A DNA stretch of 64,000 bases from positions 24,373 to 88,372 of the forward strand of contig CAYMWA010000001.1 in NCBI GenBank assembly GCA_964393795.1. Reading direction: 5' to 3'. Of this stretch, positions 19,301 through 27,734 are shown piece by piece. Position numbers and translations under genes: made by a program. This DNA is from Chryseosolibacter sp964393795 (GTDB taxonomy: Bacteria; Bacteroidota; Bacteroidia; Cytophagales; Cyclobacteriaceae). The stretch's first letter is position 1, and the number at the start of each line of letters is the position of its first letter. Under the pieces are notes generated by a model, which made no database searches, was not told the origin of the DNA, and saw only the letters and a program-made list of their open reading frames with translations.

Positions 19301-20688
19301 TCTGCGGGAACGTCCTCAATGACCGCGTTGCCGATCAACACATAGTAATCCGTGTTCGGCGCAAGGGTCGAAGGAGGGATGGTCACCTCGACATTGGGGC
19401 TGGAGCCGTTGGCAATTACATCCTCACGGCCGACGGTGAGTACCGCGGCGTCATCAGAAGCCCGGTAGATAATGACACGTTCCGAGTTCTCATTCGCTAC
19501 CGGTGCGTCGATGTTGTTGACATTCTCATTAAACGTCATCGTGAGCTTGTCGAGGTTGAAGTCCACCCCGGTGGCCCCAGCGGCGGGTAGGGTGGCCGTT
19601 AGCGCCGGAGGGGTGACGTCGTTGAAATCGTACGTCCGCGATTCATTCCCCGTCCCACTGATATTATTCGGATTGAAGGAAAAGTCGGTCTGGTCATACG
19701 ACAATTCGACAGTGGGGGTATTGTTGTTTACCGAAGCGTTGACATCCGCCACGAGGAAGAAGTGTCGCGGTGTGGACGCCACAAGATTCTGCACCGGACC
19801 TGGAGGTATCGTGATGGTAATTTCTGTGGCCGTGACGTTAATGGAGACATCGGAGGTGATGTCGTTGTCGAAGCCGACGGCAAGGTTGTTGTTGTTGGTG
19901 GACTCAAACAAGCGGAAGTTCTCAAATTGTCCGCTTGAGGTTGATGAAACATGGATGACCACACTTTCAAATTGCACGGGGCCGGTCGACTCAAGTGTGA
20001 ATCCGATAAGCCCCAGGGAAGGGGTGCCGCTGTCTAGCGGACTGCCGGTGCCGACAACGCCGTTGTTGTTGGCATCGACATCAACATCCGCCTCCGTCGT
20101 CGCATTCGCTGAAGGGTATCCGGGAGCAGTGTAGTAGTTGTAGGTTTCGTCGTCCCCTCCCCGGTTATACGGGATGATAATAAAATGGTAGTCGGTGTTG
20201 GGATTGAGTCCTGATACCGTGTAATCGGTATCGGTCGGATCGCTGATGGTAATGACGTTGGGTCCTGACGGTGCATTGCCGTCCACCAGGGCGCCCGTGC
20301 CGGGGGTACTGCCGACGTTGCGCAAGATGATGTAGCCGGCGGCATTGGCGATGTCGCTGGCCGCAGGGAATTGTAGCAGAATGGACTTATTGTCCAGGGC
20401 CGTTGCCGTCAGGCTTATAGCATGTGCAGCAGGTTCGGTCGCCAGTGTGTAGAAGTTGTGTTCCAACGTTTGGTCACTGCCCACAGTATTTTCAACGTAC
20501 AGTCTGAAGTAGTACTGGGTAGCGGGGAGGAGGTTTACGAGGTCGATCGTAAAATCATCCTGTGGAAGTGGAAGGCCGTGCAACACTTCGGTGTATGGTC
20601 CTCCGGTATTAGTGCCGATTTTGACGCCGACTTCTGAGATATCGCAAGAGGGAGGGCCGCCGCCGTCGCCGTTAATCGTCGCGCCCAC
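13336..20688 (-). CDS. giant T9SS-secreted multidomain surface protein, N-terminus in gap
   Basis: About 2450 visible residues of a secreted, adhesin-like protein. In order from the gap: fibronectin-III-like domains (about the first 180 residues), a Big_5-type Ig domain (VTPPALTATLPAAGATGVD), many repeats around motifs such as FCYEDDPV / VCYEDSPQ / YCFEQGTS alternating with gliding-motility-like Ig modules, PKD-like domains (TYTWNFSGD; VAWDFGDGES), an Omp28-like segment (VENFTTLNPAQEANN) and a C-terminal type A sorting domain (VYPNPADDRM ... GVYLLEL ... KKVMV). The sorting domain directs export by the type IX system. The signal peptide is not seen and should lie in the gap at 20689. The frame joins the lipoprotein upstream only through the N run. 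Confidence 0.85.
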   Translation of the reverse strand: MGATINGDGGGPPSCDISEVGVKIGTNTGGPYTEVLHGLPLPQDDFTIDLVNLLPATQYYFRLYVENTVGSDQTLEHNFYTLATEPAAHAISLTATALDNKSILLQFPAASDIANAAGYIILRNVGSTPGTGALVDGNAPSGPNVITISDPTDTDYTVSGLNPNTDYHFIIIPYNRGGDDETYNYYTAPGYPSANATTEADVDVDANNNGVVGTGSPLDSGTPSLGLIGFTLESTGPVQFESVVIHVSSTSSGQFENFRLFESTNNNNLAVGFDNDITSDVSINVTATEITITIPPGPVQNLVASTPRHFFLVADVNASVNNNTPTVELSYDQTDFSFNPNNISGTGNESRTYDFNDVTPPALTATLPAAGATGVDFNLDKLTMTFNENVNNIDAPVANENSERVIIYRASDDAAVLTVGREDVIANGSSPNVEVTIPPSTLAPNTDYYVLIGNAVIEDVPADNDWGGISNKTVWTFSTSGVVVNSITSDICSGSFQSIADIVISEEGAGDFIAGGSINLDFSDTDFGFDISSASVTAGPAGNTDIATIQLNPKTLTRLTLDYTLDGTNDKIDVITITGLKVYASSPGASTTIVNGNSTAGKWAIDEPVVFATINVGTSAPTAPALEAGQDLLYCLNEDISAATVAVVNGTGTFNWYENASLSTLKATGDQVNVTDLGINSSVVGTVKRYVVHVDGCQSTPLEVTFEVAPVPIADAGPATLDVCSGTSVTLGGSPTLIGPSVAGTYQYLWSTNAALGGFTDMGPNPIVTPTYGKDTTFQYTVKIIDANGCESDIFDPNATTAVAVDSTDENIVYTSPLSTSFTLNSDPIQLTATPSNNSTYSGNGVYLSEGTYYFDPDLAGTAGSPHAITYATELSNGCPITDVRQFSVSNASGSIVNLAGSYCENEGTDITKVLALGPDWQAQLDADNNTYYMPNGYRYDFYDFKAYSSSGTAGPGVAGDVSNGEDQYIVPSELVPYVPGANYTYVGMRVRRYRLPVTGPLGVELVPGGYDPPTPIFWRVQYVNLYTMPTLKVSGIKPEQVICDVDETYNLEANFNEGIYQISRDSINWFSGPAVGLADSPPNSGKAIFNPHDAFTSNGFGLPPASNITKYYIRYTYNVPGTVGSNSSACTAALTTVIYISPNPEVAWVPLTETEFCYEAASIAVKTNSPAPTQVAITGYGIFDQGNGTASFDPDEALKAKAFATNSPPYTNYNAPEDIIISATRTDVNGCRTTIDQTVQVRPLFPASFTEADLDVCYEDSPQQIVGDQPNGNYDLFNPNLNINFPTTTINNFNLRTLYDNAVANGADGTVSQKFVLTFHTSDPVLHCSNSVSKTFTVNPPITMDIGGLTPGMIVCGNGTPFNLTGNQPSAGSFEISTSPTSGFVSDALGLNNTTSGKATFTPAGAGIPPGDPQKSLYIRYSFLGPGCTGSAQITEELIVNPQPDITFASSIPAAGTPYCFEQGTSPSTVVLTTDQSTDVTISGFGITDNGGGTAVFNPTLAYQQSSLADNLNPLTDQTIRTITVVASRTDTESCSNTTSVDYTVNPLPTASFAPPQTEFCYEDDPVTLQGAQTNVKYQFVYRNTTSPANYSPAPVFQPAVTFDPEAIFDDAVTKGANPLATLQFDVLYTSINSTTGCTHQLAPVTINVSPRIPVAISGVENGEIFCSNITDRILEFSPPGGTFRINGATEPFSNNQYVFNPPIEGPANGTGYTFSYTLITGNNCTNSLEKTVKVLPSPKALFTVQPQCDTALIPYHAQTAGNLATSTYTWNFSGDTKTGQDVEYRFPGVSTYYAKLKVEHPPFEITPGNYLVCSDSLQLDQVVGPYPRDIRFEYFNVCEDDETNFEVSSSVPINRVAWDFGDGESTGYGILSENISGLSKTSGTYQNPIHKFGAASSALRVRVTGKTADNFGGCPSVFERDISILKLWTPTTGSLHYDMSQLDNGRGFWVVEDKEGNSTWEFDVASKARINTSEPAWVTGSTEPYEANDVSYVNSPCFDLSAFSRPVISIKHWADTEPSDGAVLQYSVDGGDTWERLGDVASGLDWYNRLTISSNPGEQTDLSSGWSLTNQLDWAVGKHTLDVLPPNRSQVRFRVAFASFNNREHRDGFAFNNVVIEERNRTILVENFTTLNPAQEANNIEFKKFRADANFNFNPAELVKLEYHHTPAQNSSPPDALNLANPTDQNARAAFYGVTTAARAFIDGGFGQEADNRTFLSPALPLYFSLRSLVTSPVNLTIDFGAEPADKLNVKATVAATTDLSGTGQYNVFIAVAEKEVMNQRYVLRKFLPTAAGTPLTSLSPLDPPQEINVSYDMRQVTRDENGNFKPFAVIVFVQNLQTKDVLQTIMRGDGTAPADIVTSVEIPLDQYLQVYPNPADDRMTIILPVPAVSETPLKVFDTFGKAVFSTSFRKGETVKMIDTKSYSGGVYLLELSLPEGPVRKKVMVVHD

Positions 20689-20788
20689 NNNNNNNNNNNN
20701 NNNNNNNNNNNNNNNNNNNNNNNNNNNNNNNNNNNNNNNNNNNNNNNNNNNNNNNNNNNNNNNNNNNNNNNNNNNNNNNNNNNNNNNN
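20689..20788. other. assembly gap of 100 N inside a minus-strand open frame
   Basis: A placeholder of exactly 100 N. The open frames on both sides happen to be in phase through it, which creates an apparent 2868-codon gene. Real length is unknown, so the phase carries no information. Confidence 0.98.
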
Positions 20789-21942
20789 GAGGCGTCGAGT
20801 TTGATGAGCAAAATATCTTTCCCACCGTTTCCAATGGTAGGCGTGCTTGTCATTGACCCCGCCACCACAAAGCCGTCGTGAGTGCCGGTTACCGCCATGC
20901 CTTCATCGAAACTTCCGGACAAGGTCTTTGATTCGCTTCCCATGATGCGGTTGTTCATCATCAACTCCTCCCCATCGATGTAGCGTTCACTGCCGGGAAC
21001 GAGGGTGAGGTCCGACCTGAGCCGTATGAAATACATATTGGCGTTCAACCCGTTCGTCTCTGCATAGGTGCCGACGACGGCATAGCCGACATTTGTCTTT
21101 TGAATGTCTGACACTGAATGATTCCGGGAGTCGCTTTCACCGAAGAGTGTGTGCGCCTGAAAGGTCGAGTTGGTATTCAGCGATGACACGCTGACAAATT
21201 CGCGTGACACGTTTTGCTCCTGAGTGTAGGTACGGCTTGCCCAGATAATGTCGGATGACGGCGTGACGTGGAGGGCCCTGCAGGTGAAGAGGTCATGGTC
21301 GAGCGATTGATACGCCTGGTACCAGAGCGAGTCGCTGATGTCGGCAGCATTGAATCCTGAGACGAACGCTGCCTCATTTTCGCCTGGCACCCGGTAACTG
21401 CCGAGCATGATGATGCTGCCGTCGGGGGCGATATCGAATGCGCTGCCGTGATAGTCCACTGTCAGTGTAACAGGCTGGTCGTTAATGTTTCTTTTCACCG
21501 TGCGCGAGGTGATGTGTTCCCGGAGAATATTGCCCTGGCTGTCCATAATGAGCAGCCTGGCGTAGGTGTTGACAAGCTCGCTTACTTCAACATCGAGCGC
21601 ACCGGTGTTCATTTGAATACTGTCCCCAACAAGGATGTAACCGTCGCTGCCGGGCTTAACTGCGTTGATGACACTGTTGGGAATGATCTTCTCCCAGACC
21701 CGGTGGCCTCGCGCGTCAGTTTTGATAATGAGCGCATCGGATGTGCCGTTGTCTCTGCTGATCTGGCCGCTGACGATGAAGCCGCCATCACTGTCAAGCT
21801 CAGCGGTGATGCCGAGGTAGTTGGTGCCGCTGCTAAAATAGTGGACGAAAGTGTTGCGCTCCGTCATCTCGGCATCGTCGAACTTCGTGCAGGCCGCGCA
21901 AACAAATACAATAGCAACTGTTAACCAGGTTCTGTAGGGCAT
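20789..21942 (-). CDS. lipoprotein with beta-propeller-like repeats, C-terminus in gap
   Basis: 384 visible residues. The N-terminus has a lipobox (VCAAC, Cys about residue 18), so it should be lipid-anchored. The body contains repeated segments of the type GGFIVSGQ...DALIIKTDARGHRVWEK and DGFVVAGSM...DILLIKLDA, typical of propeller-forming repeats in Cytophagales lipoproteins. A lipidated N-terminus is unusual for a T9SS type A substrate, so I treat this as a gene separate from the giant protein across the gap. It starts 3 bp after the stop of the outer-membrane protein gene, so they are co-transcribed. Confidence 0.75.
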
Positions 21943-21945
21943 TGC

Positions 21946-22980
21946 TTAGCGGATGTTAAGTTTCCTGGGATTGTACCGGTTAAGCACATATCCCACCGAA
22001 AGTGAGAGGGTGTTGAGTTTGAAGATTCCGTCTACGTAATGGTAGTCGTAAACCAAAGTGGAGTTTTCATAGGTATCGGCTTTCGTCAGCATCGGCAGGA
22101 GGCCCATCTTGTAGCGCGCCTCGAGGACGAGATAGCCTTTGCCGGTTTTTCGTTTGTAGCCTACGGACAAAAGGGCGCCCAGGTTGAAGTCCTTGCGCTG
22201 GGCGGAAATGCTGTAGGTATTTTCGGTAATCGTCGAAACGTCGTCGCCCCGCTCGGAAAATATTCTGTCGGAGGCGGAGAGCAGGTAATCGGCTGAAAAG
22301 CCCCCGGACACATACATCGCCGTTATGCCTTTTTCGCGAAGCGTATACTGCATGGCAACGGGAACGGAGATCCACGATTGTGTTTCGACGGCTACGGTGT
22401 TCTTGACCGGGTCGGCGCCGGCATTGGATCCATTGAAGGACAGAATTTGAAAGGCGATCTCGGGGTTGAGGGTGAAATTTTTCGCGCGCACACCCAACGG
22501 GATCTCGGCAGATATCCGGGCGCTGAATCCGAAGTTGTAGTCGTAGGTGTTCTTGCCATCATCGACGAAGTCGGCGCTGACGATGGATGGCATCGACGCC
22601 GTTCCGCCCAGTTTGCCTCCGATGCGGTAGATCGGATACGTTCTGAATGTCTTGTACATCGCGACAAACTCCGCCGGGTCTACGGCATCGTTGACTTTGA
22701 ATTCGGTATCGGTCCGCAACAAGGCAAGCATCATTTGCTCCGCTTTCTCGGGTTCTTCCAGATAGATGTGCGCGAGCGTGAGCAGCTTGTAGGCGCTGAC
22801 CTTTTCTTCGTCATTGAAGCCATCTTTCAGGCAAGGTTCCAAAAGGTTGGGCAGTTCGTGCAACCTGCCCTGCTCGTAGATCGACTGTGCCAGCCGCAGC
22901 GTTTGTGCACACGTCGATTGTGCACGTGCGCCAAGTACGCCGATAACCATAACAGCACCTACCAGTATAATTCTCCTCAT
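21946..22980 (-). CDS. outer-membrane beta-barrel protein with signal peptide
   Basis: A 344-residue protein with a signal peptide (ending GARAQ, about residue 21), a helical TPR-like stretch (about 25-110; LAQSIYEQGRLHELPNLL, AEQMMLALLRT) and then alternating aromatic strands ending SLSVGYVLNRY, typical of a PorT/OmpA-like beta-barrel. No specific function can be given. It is followed at 3 bp by the lipoprotein gene, and preceded by the nSTAND1 gene with 118 bp of CCTGCAA-type repeats between. Confidence 0.75.
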   Translation of the reverse strand: MRRIILVGAVMVIGVLGARAQSTCAQTLRLAQSIYEQGRLHELPNLLEPCLKDGFNDEEKVSAYKLLTLAHIYLEEPEKAEQMMLALLRTDTEFKVNDAVDPAEFVAMYKTFRTYPIYRIGGKLGGTASMPSIVSADFVDDGKNTYDYNFGFSARISAEIPLGVRAKNFTLNPEIAFQILSFNGSNAGADPVKNTVAVETQSWISVPVAMQYTLREKGITAMYVSGGFSADYLLSASDRIFSERGDDVSTITENTYSISAQRKDFNLGALLSVGYKRKTGKGYLVLEARYKMGLLPMLTKADTYENSTLVYDYHYVDGIFKLNTLSLSVGYVLNRYNPRKLNIR

Positions 22981-23018
22981 ACTAAACGTTCAATGTTTTT
23001 ACTTTTCCACAAATCCCG

Positions 23019-23098
23019 CCTGCGCCCTGCAACCTGCAACTCTGCAACCTGCACCTTGCAACCTGGAACTCTGCACCTTGCAACCTGCAACTTTTCAA
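23019..23098 (+). repeat. tandem repeat of 7-8 bp, CCTGCAA family
   Basis: About eleven units (cctgcaa, ctctgcaa, cctgcac, cttgcaa and variants), mostly 7 bp with a few 8 bp, fill the space from just upstream of the barrel gene to the stop codon of the nSTAND1 gene at 23099. Confidence 0.85.
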
Positions 23099-26000
23099 CT
23101 ACCTGTGTCCTGATGGCAATTCCGGACACGTCAATTCATAGGGCAAATCCGATCCTACATGGATGTCCCACTCTTCTTTTTTCATGTTGCGCGTCAGGTA
23201 ACCGCACAACAATCCGGACATCGTTTCAATTTTGGTTGGCCACGCATGGATGGTCTGATCCACCTGTCCGATTTTTGTTTCTTTGACGCTCTGAATACCT
23301 GCGATCAATTGTTCATCGTCAGGTGTGAATGCGAGGTTCCACACCCAGTCGTGATCGGTCAACATGATGGGTTGTTTTCGCAGATCGTGGTAATTCCATA
23401 AACGTACCGAAGCGTCCATGCTTGCCGTTGCCATGAATGATCCCTGATAGTTGAAACGTATGTTGGTGATCGCCGCGGTGTGACCCGACAGCCGGCGGGT
23501 GATGCTTCCGTTTTCGATAATCAGCACCTGGCCTGAAATGGTACCGACGACAATCGTACGGGAGTCGGGTGCATAGCATACCGCCGTGAGTGGCGCATTG
23601 GCCACGTGTATTGTCGAGCGTGCAAAATTATTTTCAACATCCCAGATCAGCAGATTTCCGTCGGTGCCGGCGCCGGCGAGTTTCTTGCCGTCGGGACTGA
23701 GTTCCATCGCAGTGATCTTGCCCGGTACGGCAATCACTTCTTTCGATGTGTTCAGGTCGGAATAGCGGATACTTTGGCCAGAGTTGTCACGGGCAAAAAA
23801 TCCTTTGCCGTCAGGCGTAAAGTGAATATCACCAATGTCGGATTTGTAGCCCATTATCTTTTTCGGTGCGGCCGTGATGTTGGTCAGGTCGTATAGTTCG
23901 ACATAATTTTCATTTCGGTTCATGGAGTACAGCCCGCCGGCTGCCAGCAGCGTCTCATCAGGGCTGATGTCGATGGTAAAGACGAGGTAGTCATTGGTGC
24001 GGTCCTGGTCGTGCACCCGATCGGGAACAATTTCGACAGCGTCCCACTGATTACCTGTAAACTTCCACTGGATGATTTTGCCGTCACTTCCACCCGAATA
24101 GATAAAGTTATGATTCTTCCGTGTCTCAAGTGCACGGGCGCCGCCCTTCACGTGCCCTTCCAGGCTTTTGGTGAGCGGATGGTCCTGGTTGCGCAGGGCG
24201 GAGAACAGGCCGTTGTACACGTCGTTGTCATATTCATATCCACCGTGTGCCTTATTGAAGTTGTAGGCCTGTTGTGCAAGGAGCGCCTGTTGCTCCGGAT
24301 CACTGTTTAACTCTTTGGATTTGATGGCCATTGCTTTTGCGATGGAAATATAGCGCAACCGTTGTGATTGCTCCCGCGCCTGCACGGCCTTTTCTTCACT
24401 GATCCTGGCCTCCTGTTCGCGTTGTCGGGCGAGTTCCGCGCTCGTATTGGCGCGATCTTTCTGGAGAAGCGCTTCTTCTTCGGCGGCCTCAGCCTGCAGC
24501 CGTCGTTGTTCCGCGTCCATGCGCGCCTGTTCCGCTGCAGCGCGTTGTTCGGCCTCGGCCTTTTGGGCGGCGAGTGCTCTTTCAGTAGCTTGCTCAGCTT
24601 CGATACGTTTTTGTTCCGCCAGCTCGAAATTGTCCTCCGCTTTCTGCCGCTCAAGCTCGGCGAGTTCCGTTTGTTTTTGGGCGATTTCCGTTTGTTTGTC
24701 CGCCTTCGCCTTCTGGATAAAAGCAAACACCAGGAAGACCAGCGACACAACGGTAGCGGTGGCGAGCACCAGCGCGGTAATGCGCGCGCGCTGCAGTTTG
24801 CGTTTTTGCTCAAGCTCTTTGCTGCGCTGCTCGGTTTCCCACTCTTTTTTGGAATACTCGAGGAAGATGATGGTACGCTCAAAGGCAGGGTTGTAACGCT
24901 GGCCCCATACGAGTGTGGGCTTGTGCTTGGCCTGCCAGTTTAGTGCCAGTTGCAGGTCCGGTGGACGCCACAGGCCGGCCTTCCCGACCTGGTACATCGC
25001 CGCCGCCTCCGCCAGGCGCGTGTACATCTGCACGGCCTCTGCTTCGTCGTCGACCCAGTTCTTCAACCGAACCCAAATACGCATAAGGCTTTCGTGCGAA
25101 AGATCGACGATCGACTTTCCCGTCAGCGGTGTGCCGTGGGCGGGTGTGAGCAGGGATCGCCCGGGCTCGCGGAATTTTTCTATAACCGCAGCGACCTCGT
25201 CTTCCGATACATCGGCGATGGCCGCGATTTCATTGAGCCGTGTCGGGCGACGGATGCCGAAGTTTTCCCCGCGCTTCTCTGTGATCGCCTTAAACAACAC
25301 CTCACAGATGCGCTTTTGCTCTTCGGTCAGTTCTTCAAATGCTTCATTGGCATGCTGTGACAGCGCCTCCGACATGGTACCAATCGCCTCGTAGTGTTTG
25401 AGGTCGACCGGTTCTTCCGCGAAGTCTTTGTACTGCGTCCAGTAGGACCATGTACGCATCAGCGCGTGCTGGAGGATGGGAAGTTGATCGGGGTTGTCGC
25501 CGAGATCGTTGAGCAATTGCTGTGTCAGGCGCGGGGCGATGTTGGCCCCGCCCACTGCGACCGGCCCTTCAATAGCCTTGCGCTTTTGGTCGCGGGTCAG
25601 TTGGGGAATGAGATAGTGGCTGTCGTTAATCTTGCGCGTGAGTTCGGGAAACTGTGCACAGTCGCCGATAAAATCAGAGCGCATGGTGATGGCCACGTAA
25701 ATAGGGGCGTCCGGATAGTTGGCCGCTTCGATGAGGAGGTTGACAAATGCCAGGGTCTCATTGATCGAGTTGGGATCGTGGCTTTCCTTGAAGCGGAACA
25801 ATTCTTCGAATTGATCGACGAGCACCAGATAGTTGATGTCTTTCTTCTTGCGACTTTGTTCAATGGCCTCGACCAGGCCGAGTGAACTGCTTCGCAGTAG
25901 CGTGGAGAATATCGTCCGTTTGATTTTTCGCTCCTCGACATCGGCTGTCTCGTATTCTGTATTGTTTTTCAGTAGCGATTCGGCGAGGTTGTCGATGGGA

Positions 26001-26275
26001 CCGGCCCCGGGGCGGGTGACGACCACTTCCCAGTTCGGACTCGCATCAGTCAGGAATCCCCCATAGAGGATGGGCAGTACACCACAATAAATGAACGATG
26101 ACTTACCACTGCCAGACGGACCGATCACGGCCACAAAGCGGCTGCGGGAAAGCTTGAGCAATACCTCGTCGCTTTGCCCTTCACGACCAAAGAAGAGGTG
26201 ACTTTCTTCAATCTTGAAGGGTCGCAGTCCCGGGAAGGGATTTGCTGTAAGCGTTTTTTGATCGGTTGTGGTCAT
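23099..26275 (-). CDS. nSTAND1 NTPase with membrane anchor, coiled coil and WD40 propeller
   Basis: A 1058-residue STAND-class signalling ATPase. The N-terminus (NPFPGLRPFKIEESHLFFGRE) is the hallmark of the nSTAND1 family; Walker A is GPSGSGKSS (52-60), Walker B LVLVDQFEELF (150-160), and a winged-helix-like segment follows to about residue 480. A membrane helix lies at about 497-518, then a long Ala/Glu/Arg/Gln-rich coiled coil (about 520-640), then WD40 repeats (about 690-1020; e.g. LLIWDVENN, VRLWNYHDL). STAND proteins oligomerise after a repeat domain senses a signal. The gene begins 3 bp after the TIR gene's stop, so the two are one operon. The sensed signal is unknown. Confidence 0.92.
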   Translation of the reverse strand: MTTTDQKTLTANPFPGLRPFKIEESHLFFGREGQSDEVLLKLSRSRFVAVIGPSGSGKSSFIYCGVLPILYGGFLTDASPNWEVVVTRPGAGPIDNLAESLLKNNTEYETADVEERKIKRTIFSTLLRSSSLGLVEAIEQSRKKKDINYLVLVDQFEELFRFKESHDPNSINETLAFVNLLIEAANYPDAPIYVAITMRSDFIGDCAQFPELTRKINDSHYLIPQLTRDQKRKAIEGPVAVGGANIAPRLTQQLLNDLGDNPDQLPILQHALMRTWSYWTQYKDFAEEPVDLKHYEAIGTMSEALSQHANEAFEELTEEQKRICEVLFKAITEKRGENFGIRRPTRLNEIAAIADVSEDEVAAVIEKFREPGRSLLTPAHGTPLTGKSIVDLSHESLMRIWVRLKNWVDDEAEAVQMYTRLAEAAAMYQVGKAGLWRPPDLQLALNWQAKHKPTLVWGQRYNPAFERTIIFLEYSKKEWETEQRSKELEQKRKLQRARITALVLATATVVSLVFLVFAFIQKAKADKQTEIAQKQTELAELERQKAEDNFELAEQKRIEAEQATERALAAQKAEAEQRAAAEQARMDAEQRRLQAEAAEEEALLQKDRANTSAELARQREQEARISEEKAVQAREQSQRLRYISIAKAMAIKSKELNSDPEQQALLAQQAYNFNKAHGGYEYDNDVYNGLFSALRNQDHPLTKSLEGHVKGGARALETRKNHNFIYSGGSDGKIIQWKFTGNQWDAVEIVPDRVHDQDRTNDYLVFTIDISPDETLLAAGGLYSMNRNENYVELYDLTNITAAPKKIMGYKSDIGDIHFTPDGKGFFARDNSGQSIRYSDLNTSKEVIAVPGKITAMELSPDGKKLAGAGTDGNLLIWDVENNFARSTIHVANAPLTAVCYAPDSRTIVVGTISGQVLIIENGSITRRLSGHTAAITNIRFNYQGSFMATASMDASVRLWNYHDLRKQPIMLTDHDWVWNLAFTPDDEQLIAGIQSVKETKIGQVDQTIHAWPTKIETMSGLLCGYLTRNMKKEEWDIHVGSDLPYELTCPELPSGHR

Positions 26276-26278
26276 CGG

Positions 26279-27724
26279 TTAAGAATTAAACTCCTGCAAG
26301 AACGACTGCAAGGAAGCACTGGTCAGTGATGGGTCACTCTCTATTACCCTCAGATTCTGGCTTCTGAAACTCTCCGCGTTCATGATCGAACCCGGTGCAG
26401 TAAGTATGGCTTTGCCCATGATCGGTTTCTTGCGTCCGAATCCTGGAGCCTTGAGTAGGTCGAGCGCCTTCATCCGCACCCACTGGTCGTTTACTTTTCC
26501 TTTGTAAATAATAGCCGCGTCAAAGGTCTTCAGATTTTCAATGTGTTTCTTGCGCAGCTCAAGGAGTTCACCTTCGAAGTCGGGTACCAATACCCGAAAG
26601 CCCGAGTTTTCGAGCACTTCCCTGATAGGCTTCACATCGTGCACATCAATGCGGTCGTGCATCAGGTATACTGACCTGCCTTCCGGATATTCCGTCGTCT
26701 TGCGTTCCTCTGCCTCCTCGAGTTCTTCGCGCATGATGTTCTTGAAATCTTCCAGCGGCGTTTGAAGGATCTCGGCGCTTTCCTGTGCTTCGACGTCGCG
26801 TTTGATGTTTTCGATAAAGCTTTTCTGCCGTTCCGAGGCATTGGCGAGGTTTGGTGAAATCCAGATGAGACGGGTAAAGTCTTCGCCGGCTTCACGGGCC
26901 TTAATACTTTTTTCAGCCGCGAGTTTATTTTGCAAGTCCACTACCGAGCGGTCGCCGCCGGCGGGGATTTCGCCATACGCGCTGCCGATCAGATGGATCG
27001 AGAGGTTACTCGCTTCAAGGTCTCTTCGGATGATTTTTTCAAGCTCCTGAGCATTTCCCGGAAGTGTCTGGTTCGGGCGTACCTGATAGCCATGCCGTTG
27101 CAACTCCCGTTTGATGATGTTGCGCTGAACCGAAAGGTCATGCCCCGTTTCTGCCAGATAGATCGTTTTGCGCTTGTGAATGTTTTTCACTGACGCCCCC
27201 GAGCCGTCGGACTTCAAAGCGACAAGGCTGTCGTAAATGTCGTAGGCCAGATCGACCATCTTCATCCAATACTGGCGCTCGGCTTCGGAACTGAAGTAGT
27301 CGGTGTATTCCCTGATCTCGCCTGAATCGGGATCCAACTTGTACATATCGTATCCAATCAGTTCGGCGAGCCGCGCGGGTTGCGCACTGGCAGGAATGGG
27401 CGACTTAAACACTTTAAATATCCGGTTCCGGCTTACAGCGGAGTCTTCAATCTTCTTTTGAAAGGTCTCGACATAGTCGATACATTGGGGCGACTGCATG
27501 AAGTCTTGCGAGAGTACGGCAACCAGCACGCCTACACGGTCGAGGTCGGGCGCAACCATCTTGTTATAGTCTGCCTTCATCATGATTTTTGCCTCTTCCC
27601 CCAGTACCTGGTTGAGCATGAGGCCGAGAAATTTTCGAAACTGCGAGACCCAACCGGTCTCTTGTTTATTTGACTGGTCATCAACTTCTGCAAACACAAT
27701 CAGTACATCAATGTCAAATCCCAT
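26279..27724 (-). CDS. protein with three TIR-like domains
   Basis: A 481-residue soluble protein with three flavodoxin-like TIR-type units: residues 1-170 (DIDVLIVFAE...VGVLVAVLSQDFMQSPQCIDYVE), about 185-300 (KTIYLAETGHDL...LSIHLIGSAYGEIP), and about 345-460 (RSVYLMHDRIDVHD...FDAAIIYKGKVNDQW). The first is a recognisable TIR, but where NADase TIRs have a catalytic Glu three residues after the Trp-Cys motif (WCxxE), it has Tyr (QCIDY), with Glu two positions on. The second and third lack that motif. It may therefore act as an adaptor. It lies 3 bp upstream of the nSTAND1 gene and 10 bp downstream of the transporter-like gene. Confidence 0.85.
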   Translation of the reverse strand: MGFDIDVLIVFAEVDDQSNKQETGWVSQFRKFLGLMLNQVLGEEAKIMMKADYNKMVAPDLDRVGVLVAVLSQDFMQSPQCIDYVETFQKKIEDSAVSRNRIFKVFKSPIPASAQPARLAELIGYDMYKLDPDSGEIREYTDYFSSEAERQYWMKMVDLAYDIYDSLVALKSDGSGASVKNIHKRKTIYLAETGHDLSVQRNIIKRELQRHGYQVRPNQTLPGNAQELEKIIRRDLEASNLSIHLIGSAYGEIPAGGDRSVVDLQNKLAAEKSIKAREAGEDFTRLIWISPNLANASERQKSFIENIKRDVEAQESAEILQTPLEDFKNIMREELEEAEERKTTEYPEGRSVYLMHDRIDVHDVKPIREVLENSGFRVLVPDFEGELLELRKKHIENLKTFDAAIIYKGKVNDQWVRMKALDLLKAPGFGRKKPIMGKAILTAPGSIMNAESFRSQNLRVIESDPSLTSASLQSFLQEFNS

Positions 27725-27734
27725 ATCGGTTTTT

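Noticed and set aside
13336..20688. Frameshift or pseudogene in the giant surface protein
   Set aside because: The frame is open throughout the visible sequence and ends in an intact sorting domain; only the gap interrupts it.
22378..23286. Plus-strand open frame (302 codons) across the barrel gene and the repeat block
   Set aside because: It is antisense to the barrel gene and its second half is translated from CCTGCAA repeats.
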